Below, piece by piece: positions 23,801 through 28,852 of a stretch of 28,852 nt of DNA. Below the pieces are notes generated by a model. That model ran no database searches and was not told where the DNA came from. It was given only the letters and a program-made list of their open reading frames with translations. Numbering within the stretch: the first letter of the stretch is position 1; every line of letters starts with the position of its first letter. The position numbers were made by a program, and so were the translations under genes. Source of the stretch: Acanthaster planci. Its lineage: Eukaryota; Echinodermata; Asteroidea; Valvatida; Acanthasteridae. The stretch lies in NCBI RefSeq assembly GCF_001949145.1, contig NW_019091441.1, positions 1 through 28,852 on the forward strand, in the 5' to 3' direction.

Positions 23801-26228
23801 AGTACCCTAACCTATGTGAATTTCTTTTGTGCAGAGGTCCATACTATGTATGCCATGCCTGCACACTTGGTTCAGCCACGATTTTACTTGGATCACAATG
23901 GCAGGCATGCCTTCTCGATACCTGGCCCATCCTTTGGAAGAGACTCCCGAATTTTATCAGAAATGCACCCAGTCTTTTGTCAGTCAAATTTGTCAGGTTT
24001 TTAAGTCAATTCTCTAAGTGATCTAGATCTTAATGTACGTGTAGTTTGCCTATGAATGTATATTTTAAGTTCTCGTATTGGTGTTTTAATGGGCTATATT
24101 TATCTTTAGATTTGGTTTTATCCTGTAAAGTGCACTGAGATCACCTTGTGATGTAATGCTCCATGTAAGAATAAATTATTTCAATTAAGGATTAAGTTTC
24201 TTTTGGGAGTTATCAATTACTTAGAGGGTATATTTTAATTCATTACGTTTACCCCTTGAGAGCTGTGGTCTAGAATCGTGTTTGGCCAAATGAGCCAATG
24301 AATAACTGAGTCGGTCCCTTAAGCTGGCACAATACTGGCTGGCTCAGGGTTACAAAAATTAATTATTCAAGTACATGTTTTTCCTCTCTTGTGAGGTTTG
24401 TCATTATGAAAATATATGATATAAAGAGATCATAACTTGCTCTTTTACATGACGTTTGTGAAAACTTATTGTAACCATGATATTTGTCCTGAAAACAAGC
24501 CCTCGACAGTGACTGACGAAATTCTAATTGTTCATAGGAGTTCAAGTTTTGCCCGTCATACCTATATTTTTCTGTTTCGAAGATCCATTACATTATGAAA
24601 TGTCTTCTGAATGAACTTCTGCAAATGTAACCACCCCAAATGGGAATATTGATGAAAAAATCCCAGATTTTTGAGGCCCTTCTTCGCCAGGTCATTCCTC
24701 ATAAATTACGTATTTTGTTTGACCTGGCTGCAAAAGTGGGATATGCGTACAACCGTATTTTGCTTAATACATCGGTCGAAACAGCGGTGATTTACACATT
24801 ATTCCTTTATACATCAGACAGCCTCCCTGTTCAACAACGTGCAACTTGTCCATGTATTAACATTTGATAATGCTAACTGACAAGTGACAATGCCCGCTGC
24901 GTAAATCACGTGCTGGTGCCTGAATATGAGAAAATTTAATCGATTCTAATTCTGTCGAGAGTCTGTGTGCACGTAGCTCACTACGCAGTTGGGGGAAAAA
25001 AAATTCCATGCTACAGCCATATAGATGACTTAATAAACCAGGCAAAGTGTACTATGTACATGATACTGAGGTCAGGGAAGTGCCTGGATTTTGTATGATT
25101 TGACACGGCATGACCCGTTTTACATTATCTTAAGGCATGGCCAATATATTTTGTTTTTTTAACAAATCTTATTTTGGACCAAAACTAATCCAGTGTGAAT
25201 AGGTGAAACATTAAAGAGGTAAGAAATTTTATCAAACATCTATGTTTCATCTTTAAAGTGAGTAGAATCCATGCTACATGTATATAAAAATCATTTTTAA
25301 TATCAATTAGAGTAACACCTTACTGCTCTGTAAAAAATCTTTAAAAACAAGCTACATGTACAGGAGTCAAAACAAGCATTACCAATCAGAGTAGCCCCTT
25401 GTGCTTAATCTAAAATGTTTCAGTTCATTATAATTCCAAAGATGACAAAAAGGTACAAAATAAATTAATCATGCTCCTATCTTGAAAGTTAAACTCCAGT
25501 CCCCTATAACTGATTGTATTAATCAGGATCCGAGGAACATGGGAATGTCTCTTACCTGTGGATTGTAGTAACGAGTCGTATTGGTAAGATCAATTACCAG
25601 ACCAAGATGAAGTGCAGAATCTCTCATACTCCTTAGCAAGTCTGCTGGGGTAAATCTAGAAATAACACATGGACAGTTTTCATCTCAAACTGCAGTATTG
25701 GAACTTGAATAATAAAGCAAGCATAGCTGTCAAGGCACCAACTAGTATCAGTGCTACCGGTACATTTTTGTTTCATCAGTTTCTTCATGCAAAATTAAAT
25801 GCAAAGATGTCTTTCTAAGAAGATCTCACAATGTCTTTCTAGATTCTTTACCTTCATGTATTACAATATTTGATACAATATCAAAATGCCAAATAAACTG
25901 AACATATACTCTGCTCTTTTCACGTTTTTGTTTGAAATTTACACACTAGTGCACTCACCTGACATGTGGACGCAGACGTTCGCATGATGCCTGCAACACA
26001 AAAAATGCAATTTTAACCACAACACAAACAAACTGAGCTGGTTCAAAAGTCATTCAAAATGTTTTGACCCAAAACAATACCCCGTGTTTGGTTCAGTTTG
26101 TGCATTTCAATTGTTAAGATTAGAAATAGACATTCCACCCGTCTAAACCTACCTCTGTCAAAGGTACTTTAAATGCTAAGAGCCTGGTTCCAACAATGGG
26201 TCTCCCCACATTCTTGTAACTCGTCCAT
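5189..26228 (-). CDS. DUSP11: RNA/RNP complex-1-interacting phosphatase (RNA 5'-triphosphatase), nine exons, 5' end missing
   Basis: This is the only cellular gene I can reconstruct. Joining 26228-26153, 25990-25959, 25655-25556, 20521-20442, 19913-19867, 12746-12686, 12171-12125, 11828-11762 and 5858-5189 gives 1180 bases. After the first base, which completes a split codon, there are 392 codons and a stop with no internal stop. The order matches vertebrate DUSP11: GTRLLAFKVPL near residue 14, FTPADLL at 37, LGLVIDLTNTTRYYNP at 53, a GHVIP segment at 85, the catalytic loop HCTHGVNRTG at 118-127 (Cys119, Arg125), YLIE at 133 and ARGHEVERSNY at 152. The family removes the gamma and beta phosphates from 5'-triphosphate RNA in the nucleus. 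The closely related N-terminal domain of capping enzyme is less likely, because no guanylyltransferase follows. The residues before Trp1, including the start Met, are not located. Confidence 0.93.
7938..8030 (+). repeat. Imperfect direct duplication
   Basis: Two units share TGAAGGT, a TTTTACA-like stretch and CATG(C/G)ATTTTAGG. The first runs about 7938-7970. The second runs about 7983-8030 and has extra bases between the shared blocks. It may be a degraded short tandem duplication. Confidence 0.35.
9157..9448. mobile_element. piggyBac-like MITE with TTAA target duplication
   Basis: The left end TTAACACATTGACTGCC (9157-9173) and the right end GGCAGTCAACATGTTAA (9432-9448) are inverted repeats with two mismatches in 17 bases. 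Both begin with TTAA, the target site duplicated by piggyBac-superfamily transposons. The element is 292 bases including the TTAA copies and has no coding capacity, as expected for a non-autonomous miniature element. It sits in the DUSP11 intron between exons H and I. Confidence 0.72.
10064..10268. repeat. ACATGTA-rich low-complexity region
   Basis: Dense copies of the palindromic words TACATGTA and GTACATGTAC are concentrated at 10064-10140 and 10237-10268. Similar clusters occur at 12406-12424, 14101-14113 and 14264-14302, and single copies occur throughout the window. The spacing is not regular, so this is not a simple tandem satellite. Confidence 0.6.
11762..11828 (-). CDS. DUSP11: DUSP11 exon H, end of phosphatase domain
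   Basis: Acceptor TACTTTTTAG and donor GTGAGA flank 67 bases. After the split Glu codon it reads FGKARGHEVERSNYTADLQA and L, then two bases. It aligns with LFNRCRGHCLERQNYIEDLQNG of human DUSP11, including the conserved ARGH/CRGH, Glu-Arg and Asn-Tyr residues. It closes the phosphatase domain near residue 169. Confidence 0.95.
12125..12171 (-). CDS. DUSP11: DUSP11 exon G
   Basis: Acceptor TTTCCTATCCAG and donor GTGAGT flank 47 bases that encode (R)YLIECLGWTAARAQA plus one base. It matches CRYLIDVEGVRPDDAI, the helix that follows the catalytic loop in human DUSP11. Phase is 2 in and 1 out. Confidence 0.94.
12172..12685 (-). other. DUSP11 intron between exons F and G, 514 bases
   Basis: The donor is GTACTG and the acceptor TTTCCTATCCAG. 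It contains several ACATGTAC words and nothing else recognisable. Confidence 0.8.
12686..12746 (-). CDS. DUSP11: DUSP11 exon F, catalytic loop
   Basis: This exon carries the active site. After a split Asp codon it reads LVIGVHCTHGVNRTGYLIC and two bases of Arg. HCTHGVNRTG is the HCxxGxxR(S/T)G phosphate-binding loop: Cys119 would be the nucleophile and Arg125 would hold the phosphate. The Thr-His-Gly-x-Asn-Arg-Thr form is the one found in DUSP11 and the capping-enzyme triphosphatase, not in ordinary MAP-kinase phosphatases. The acceptor is AAATTTAAAG behind a pyrimidine-rich stretch. The donor is GTACTG, a weaker GT site, and it is required for the frame to continue into exon G. Confidence 0.96.
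13206..13400 (+). repeat. Dispersed repeat family, copy 1
   Basis: This segment aligns with 24801-24995. Shared blocks are CAGACAG(T/C)CTCCCT, TTCAACAACGTGCAACT, TTAACATTTGATAA, TGGTGCCTG and TTTAATCGATTCT. The two copies differ by substitutions and small indels. No coding frame is conserved. The class is unknown. Confidence 0.7.
13524..14131. mobile_element. Non-autonomous hAT-like element with ACTTGACTTGG repeats
   Basis: The element begins CAGTGTTGT (13524-13532) and ends ACAACACTG (14123-14131), a perfect 9-base terminal inverted repeat of the CAGTG type seen in hAT transposons. The flanking octamers CTGTACGG and CTTTCAGG agree at five of eight positions, which is compatible with a decayed 8-base target duplication. 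Degenerate units of GACTTGACTTGGGA lie just inside both ends (about 13535-13650 and 13983-14095). The middle part has a 93-codon open frame (13697-13978) that I do not recognise. The element is too short for a full transposase. Confidence 0.55.
14264..14302. repeat. ACATGTA cluster
   Basis: Four ACATG words, three of them extended to ACATGTA, lie within 39 bases. Their spacing is irregular, including ACATACATGTACATACATGT. Confidence 0.6.
14991..15011. repeat. Perfect hairpin, 9-base stem
   Basis: ATCTCCACA, a 3-base loop CCA, then TGTGGAGAT. There is no adjacent T-run or gene, so no function can be given. Confidence 0.55.
15805..16288 (+). mobile_element. Possible LTR relic
   Basis: The segment starts TGTAAC and ends GTTACA, which are short inverted repeats with TG...CA ends. 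Inside is a TATA-like GTATAAAAACC (about 15879) and, about 240 bases later, an AATAAA within GAATAAAAGAAACTTG. This spacing is typical of a U3-R-U5 layout. About 50 bases beyond the right end, TGGTTGTCGTGTCCTGATT (from about 16339) loosely resembles a tRNA primer-binding site of Ty3/gypsy-type elements. No matching target duplication, second LTR or gag-pol frame was found. It could be a solo LTR or chance. Confidence 0.33.
17313..17333. repeat. Perfect hairpin, 9-base stem
   Basis: AGCCTGCAT, loop AAC, then ATGCAGGCT. It is followed by further GCATGCA-like palindromic words. Role unknown. Confidence 0.55.
17515..17605 (+). repeat. Dispersed repeat family, copy 3 (3' part only)
   Basis: This aligns with 24998-25070. 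Shared blocks are an A-run, ATGCTG/ATGCTA, GCCATA, GACT(G/T)AATAAACCA, GCAAAGTG(C/T)ACTATGTA and a terminal ATACTGAG. It carries the end of the repeat but not the part present in copy 1. Confidence 0.6.
19867..19913 (-). CDS. DUSP11: DUSP11 exon E
   Basis: Acceptor TTCTCTACAG and donor GTGAGT flank 47 bases. The first base completes Ser96. FNTVVQDFLSQHSDD follows, ending with one base of an Asp codon. It matches the FKHAVNGFLKENKDND helix before the catalytic strand in human DUSP11. Phase is 2 in and 1 out, consistent with both neighbours. Confidence 0.92.
19914..20441 (-). other. DUSP11 intron between exons D and E, 528 bases
   Basis: The donor is GTAAGA and the acceptor TTCTCTACAG. It is AT-rich with a few ACATGTA words. 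No repeat or exon was recognised. Confidence 0.8.
20442..20521 (-). CDS. DUSP11: DUSP11 exon D
   Basis: Acceptor TTTCCTATTTCAAG and donor GTAAGA. Twenty-six codons encode EFTKAGIEYHKLHTRGHVIP and HKNIVQ, followed by two bases (AG). The segment matches the family's VPYLKIFTVGHQVPDDETI block, including the conserved Tyr-x-Lys-(Leu/Ile), Gly-His and Pro. It lies about 5 kb from exon C, across the LINE-containing intron. Confidence 0.94.
20775..21104 (-). other. Unidentified open frame inside a DUSP11 intron
   Basis: An open frame of about 110 codons runs from just after an in-frame TAA near 21107 to a stop at 20775. Its central part has normal protein-like composition: GKLTVYQFVAHKKHLNI, then KNILHLFGRPLTQQDM, then LTWSNQQLFKCHCHIKRKRR. 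I do not recognise the family, and there is no clear start codon. Possible explanations are a fragment of a transposon protein, a pseudogene, or an exon of another gene. The last 30 residues are less protein-like, so the coding part may end near 20860. Confidence 0.3.
21245..21950 (+). pseudogene. LINE endonuclease domain, broken
   Basis: Read through several frame changes, this gives SFEVMDVSIKN, VIVVYCPPTSVKKKTTVNKF, IPGDFNFHMED, TDVTLFCELITSFGLIQHV, LVITCSTDN and LPSDHSLIPF. These are the successive blocks of the apurinic-like endonuclease of CR1/L2-type elements. GDFN and SDH are the metal-binding and catalytic motifs, both present. There are in-frame stops after GDFNFHMED and after THEK, and an indel near 21312. 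Confidence 0.82.
21951..22608. other. Unexplained segment inside the LINE
   Basis: The linker and the first reverse-transcriptase blocks should lie here, but no frame shows them. On the minus strand a short open stretch starts ATG at 22524 (MSDEMKKIMADIWNNN) and meets a stop after 26 codons. The segment may be a replacement or a later insertion of unknown type. Confidence 0.4.
22613..23500 (+). pseudogene. LINE reverse transcriptase, inactive
   Basis: The open stretch 22613-23017 contains LDLNTAFDTTDHSILFQRL (motif with the first catalytic Asp), FGVPQGSVIGPIHFTLYLSPL and the position of the YADD box. The box reads YAEN, so both catalytic Asp residues there are lost. A TGA at 23015-23017 stands where the family has Trp (RHW-MVLNKLVLN). 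The frame then continues in step to 23281 with KNLGVYFDN. LDYCNSLLYSIPDYLNQRL and, after a frameshift, TPVLKSLHWIPAAQRI follow. The element is a member of the CR1/L2 group by these motifs. Confidence 0.88.
23510..23840. other. Second unexplained segment inside the LINE
   Basis: Between the KSLHWIPAAQRI block and the AFSIPGP block the family has roughly 100-150 bases. Here about 330 bases are present and do not translate to the expected sequence. A 79-codon frame (23475-23714) crosses it but is not recognised. Probably a small insertion. Confidence 0.35.
23845..24187 (+). pseudogene. LINE C-terminus and 3' tail
   Basis: GRHAFSIPGPSF in one frame and LWKRLPNFIRNAPSLLSVKF in the next match the family's GRAFSVAGPKLWNSLP-IR terminal block, with one frameshift between them. 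The non-coding tail has TGTAAAGTGCACTGAGAT and ends near AATAAATTATTTCAATT. Confidence 0.75.
24686..24728. repeat. Inverted repeat, 9-base arms
   Basis: GCCAGGTCA (24686-24694) and TGACCTGGC (24720-24728) are perfect reverse complements around a 25-base loop. It lies about 70 bases before copy 2 of the dispersed repeat and could belong to it. Confidence 0.5.
24801..25070 (+). repeat. Dispersed repeat family, copy 2 (longest)
   Basis: The left part aligns with copy 1 (13206-13400) and the right part (24998-25070) with copy 3 (17515-17605). This copy therefore joins both halves and shows they belong to one family. It has no open frame. No terminal inverted repeat was identified with certainty. 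Confidence 0.7.
25556..25655 (-). CDS. DUSP11: DUSP11 exon C
   Basis: Acceptor ATTTCTAG and donor GTAAGA. The first base completes Arg36. Thirty-three codons follow, containing FTPADLLRSMRD and LGLVIDLTNTTRYYNPQ. This is the best-conserved non-catalytic block of the family (human: FSPLDLF and LGLIIDLTYTQRYYKP). It forms the core beta strand of the phosphatase fold. The exon ends in phase 0. Confidence 0.96.
25656..25958 (-). other. DUSP11 intron between exons B and C, 303 bases
   Basis: The donor is GTGAGT and the acceptor ATTTCTAG. Nothing else is recognised in it. Confidence 0.85.
25959..25990 (-). CDS. DUSP11: DUSP11 exon B, 32-base small exon
   Basis: Acceptor TTGTGTTGCAG and donor GTGAGT flank 32 bases that encode ASCERLRPHV plus two bases of the next codon. 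The segment corresponds to the variable link between the AFKVPL block and the FSPLDL block in vertebrate DUSP11. Phase is 0 in and 2 out, which fits both neighbours. It is too short to be found by an open-frame search. Confidence 0.9.
26153..26228 (-). CDS. DUSP11: DUSP11 exon A (first recognised)
   Basis: The acceptor CTCCCCTTGCAG lies directly upstream and the donor GTAGGT downstream. The first base A completes a codon split after two bases, which is Arg in the family's ERW motif. Twenty-five codons follow, starting WTSYKNVGRPIVGTR and ending AFKVPLTE. This aligns with the ERWKDYLPVGQRMPGTRFIAFKVPL block of vertebrate DUSP11. The exon ends in phase 0. An internal ATG at the acceptor (26228-26226) is out of frame and is not the start. 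Confidence 0.92.
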
Positions 26229-26451
26229 CTGCAAGGGGAGATAAAACTTGAATTGTGGTAGAAACTACAAAATTAAGAAATTTATTGATTATGTTCAGAC
26301 ACCAAGCGCTAGTAGAAACAAGGAGAAAATCCACAGGAAAGATGACTATCCCTGGGACTATGGGGTTCTTCGTGCACTCCACTCAGTGGACAGCAGAGCG
26401 CATGATGAATTCCATAGTTCTATGGGTAAAACCGGACTACATGTGCATATA

Positions 26452-26868
26452 CAGTCATTTGCAAAAGTTTAGCATCACCCATAGAAAATGCATTAACCTG
26501 AAAGAAAACCAAACTTAAACACATCAATCATGGCAACTTATGTTTATTTTCAATGTGTAACCTTGGTTGAACATTTTGACAACATTTCCATGATTTGACA
26601 TGATAACAGTCTAATATTCAGTGTACCCTCCCTTGTTTCTAATTGCTTAGACTGGCTTTTTTTTACCCATGCTGCCTTGTAGACAAAATGTCATACAAGA
26701 CCAGCCTTTGCAAAAAATTTTATTCAAATGGGCATATAGCACTACACTGATGTTATGCACCACTGTAAAATCATGTTAAGTAATCATTCAGTAAGACAGT
26801 GTAACGCAGGCCCAGTGACAGAAATACCAATAAAATTCAAGGTGGTCTTAAACTTTTGCAAGTGACTG
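26452..26868. mobile_element. Tc1/mariner-type MITE with TA target duplication
   Basis: The left end CAGTCATTTGCAAAAGTTTA (from 26452) and the reverse complement of the right end CAGTCACTTGCAAAAGTTTA (ending 26868) differ at one of 20 positions. CACC follows a few bases further in at both ends. TA flanks both sides (26450-26451 and 26869-26870), as expected for Tc1/mariner insertion. The 417-base body has no transposase frame. Confidence 0.8.
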
Positions 26869-28096
26869 TACACACCAGTATGACATGTTGAGTGGATGTA
26901 CCCCAGCATTTCCAATTTACATGTTACATGTATATGCTGATTGGTTACGCAATATTCATGTACATGCAGTGAATATGTTGGGTGATGATTTTGAACTATA
27001 ATTCAGATTGGCTACATTGGGCACAACCTGTGACCATGAGGTTTTCACTCCCTGTTAGGGAAGCATTATTGGAATTTTTTGATTCGCCAGTGGTAATGCC
27101 TCAGGACGGGCAAAGTGTCGGCTACATGATGAAAACATGGCCTTGGTATACATGTAATCACAGTGTGGTAATTTATCTTCTATCTTCTCTGTTGTTTTTT
27201 ATTACATGCATGCATGTGCGTCATATTTTTGTATTTTGGTTTTAGTAATGTGTATTATTGGACTTTTAATTTTTGGCGAATAATTTTTAACCAATATTGA
27301 TGAACTTTTATTGATTGTTATTGCTGGACACCTATGGAAAACAGTGCTTTGACACTGATAGGTCTCCCCAGGGTAAAGAAGAAATAAATAAGTATCCCCG
27401 ACCAAGTGGCTTTTGGCGATATATTTCGATCAATGGTTATCTTGATCAATTTTGGATGAACGGATAAAGCAAAGTGAGAATCTTTTCAGCAATGAGGTAG
27501 AAAAGGAAAAAAATATCAAATTGATAACTGCTGCTTTGTAATGCATTGAGCGATTTCACACACCTAGAATTTACCCACAATGCTCTGCACGTCATTAGCT
27601 GTGAACCCATGTGACGTACATGTATTTCCTTCAATAAAATCTGTGCAAGGCCATCAGCCCTTCCCAGCGCCCTGTTTGGGTGCTGGGTGATAAGCGAAGG
27701 TGCTTTCACAACCGGAGGTCACAATGAGGTAAAGACACCAAAGACTTTCTCATTTTCACCACAAAAGGTCACAAAGCTTCCAGATGTCACAGAGAGTTGT
27801 GTCCTAGTTCATGCTGCTTTTGGCAAATTTTTAAAAATTGAATCTGGAAGTCAGTTTGATATGACAGACATTCGATGCAAGAGTTTACATGACAGTTGCG
27901 CATGGAAAAATACTTGGAATCACATGCAATGAATGACGTTCCACTCTGTAATTTTGAGTAAATTTTGCTGGCTTCCTTAACATTTGACAAACTGTCCAAA
28001 TATATCAAAGTGCGAGTCAGAAATGTGGCCAAAATTTGTTTTTTAGAAATTTTTTGAAAACGAAATTTGTATATCACGAATTTAAACATAATTTTA

Positions 28097-28258
28097 CCTC
28101 TCAAACCAACCCTCTTCTAAAATGTCATATCGGACAATACATAAAGGAGAAAAATCCCAAATACGCTGCTTGACACCCTGTACACAAACCGTGCGAGACT
28201 GGTGTCGAACATTTGTTTTCTTAGTGAATATCTCAATATTTTCACTGCTAACACTGAC
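28097..28258 (-). other. Weak candidate for an upstream DUSP11 exon
   Basis: The minus-strand frame is open from after a TAA near 28261 through QRIWDFSPLCIVRYD and ILEEGWFER to a donor-like GAGAG|GTAAAA (exon end 28097). The end phase (two bases, AG) fits exon A exactly and would give ER before Trp1, as in the family's IPERW. There is no Met, the sequence before ER is unlike known DUSP11, and the donor is only moderate. The same frame stays open to 27787, so this may simply be an unrelated open frame. Confidence 0.15.
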
Positions 28259-28852
28259 TCTTTAGGAATGTTACTGCTTGCAGATGGCTGAAACACGACT
28301 GTGGGGAAAAATTAATGGCATCCCCAAATTCTTTACCCAAAGAGTACGTGTAGTGTTCTTTTCAAGTAATACGGAACTGGGAAATATGCAGAACTGGGAT
28401 GACATAAAATTGCCTAACAACTGTGTTCGACCCCACTATCCCCATAAGCCCTTATTGCTAATCTGCAGGAGTGATTTTACACAATAGTATAAAGGCATCA
28501 TGGGAATGAAAATGGGGCAAACACTGCCCCTTTTCCCTTCCCACAATGTCTTCCCACAGTTGTGCAAAATCTGCCATGTGGTATAAGCGGTAAGACTTAA
28601 AATACGTAATACTGGTGTTCTTTCGTTTTATACCGATTGTACATGTATGTGCATTTGCCCGTTGGCAATCACTATCCAATCAAAATTCAGGAAAGACAAT
28701 AAAGACCTCCTATTCAGAACGTGTCCAATCACGTATGCGCGTTACAGCTGACCAAGTGTAAATATTAACGAAGTGGAATGTTGACTATTTAATGAACTTT
28801 CACAGAGCTGGGAACCAAATCATATCCGGAAAGAACCATTATGTAACAGGGG

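Larger units (their letters stand above)
21245..24187 (+). mobile_element. CR1/L2-group non-LTR retrotransposon (LINE), 5'-truncated and decayed
   Basis: Endonuclease remnants (21245-21950), reverse transcriptase (22613-about 23500) and a C-terminal piece (about 23845-24020) appear in the right order on the plus strand. The 3' tail TGTAAAGTGCACTGAGATCA...AATAAATTATTTCAATT resembles the 3' end typical of this group. Frameshifts, stops and two foreign-looking inserts show it is inactive. It lies in an intron of DUSP11 in antisense orientation. Confidence 0.85.
20522..25555 (-). other. DUSP11 intron between exons C and D, 5.0 kb
   Basis: The donor is GTAAGA and the acceptor TTTCCTATTTCAAG. It contains an unidentified minus-strand open frame (20775-21104), a CR1/L2-group LINE relic in the opposite orientation (about 21245-24187), a hairpin (24686-24728) and a dispersed repeat copy (about 24801-25070). 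Confidence 0.8.
26229..28852. other. Upstream of first recognised DUSP11 exon
   Basis: On the gene's reading this is intron and perhaps 5' exon and promoter. It contains a Tc1/mariner-type MITE (26452-26868). No exon encoding the family's N-terminus with a start Met was found. A weak candidate exon ends at 28097. CCAAT words occur at about 28675 and 28724, but no promoter can be assigned. Confidence 0.5.

Noticed and set aside
23771-24021. Three overlapping plus-strand frames treated as separate genes
   Set aside because: Two of them are pieces of the same frameshifted LINE C-terminus and the third is a shadow.
27446-27709. Minus-strand 87-codon frame near a CRE-like TGACGTAC and an AGAGCATTGTGGGTA word
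   Set aside because: No protein similarity and no clear exon boundaries. The short words alone do not establish a promoter.
1-28852. CRISPR array, rRNA, tRNA genes or bacterial-type operons
   Set aside because: No regularly spaced repeats, no rRNA or tRNA cores, and gene structure is clearly eukaryotic.

Overview
The window is animal nuclear DNA. It is AT-rich, with small exons spread over long introns that use canonical GT...AG junctions. It contains relics of several eukaryotic transposon classes and many copies of the palindromic motif ACATGTA. The motif and the CR1/L2-type retrotransposon fit a marine invertebrate (for example a lancelet, hemichordate, echinoderm or mollusc). I cannot place the species. 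No bacterial operon, rRNA, tRNA gene or CRISPR array is visible.

One cellular gene can be reconstructed. It is an orthologue of DUSP11/PIR1, the RNA 5'-triphosphatase of the cysteine-phosphatase superfamily. It lies on the minus strand between 26228 and 5189, in nine exons: 26153-26228, 25959-25990, 25556-25655, 20442-20521, 19867-19913, 12686-12746, 12125-12171, 11762-11828 and 5189-5858. All junction phases agree, and the joined exons give 392 codons plus a stop. The active-site signature HCTHGVNRTG is intact. The 5' exon or exons with the start codon are not identified and may lie beyond 28852. The last exon encodes a long basic, Ser/Asn/His-rich tail.

The introns and flanks hold mobile-element relics. 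There is a piggyBac-like MITE with TTAA ends (9157-9448). There is a hAT-like element with CAGTGTTG ends that carries degenerate ACTTGACTTGG repeats (13524-14131). There is a possible LTR relic (15805-16288). There is a frameshifted CR1/L2-group LINE on the plus strand (about 21245-24187). There is a Tc1/mariner-type MITE (26452-26868). A dispersed repeat family occurs three times (about 13206-13400, 17515-17605, 24801-25070).

The region 1-4739 downstream of the gene and the region 26229-28852 upstream of its first visible exon contain no gene I can support. I found no credible new multi-gene system. The best leads are the tail of the DUSP11 protein and its alternative 3' end, the missing 5' exon, two unexplained inserts in the LINE, and an unidentified minus-strand reading frame near 20.8-21.1 kb.
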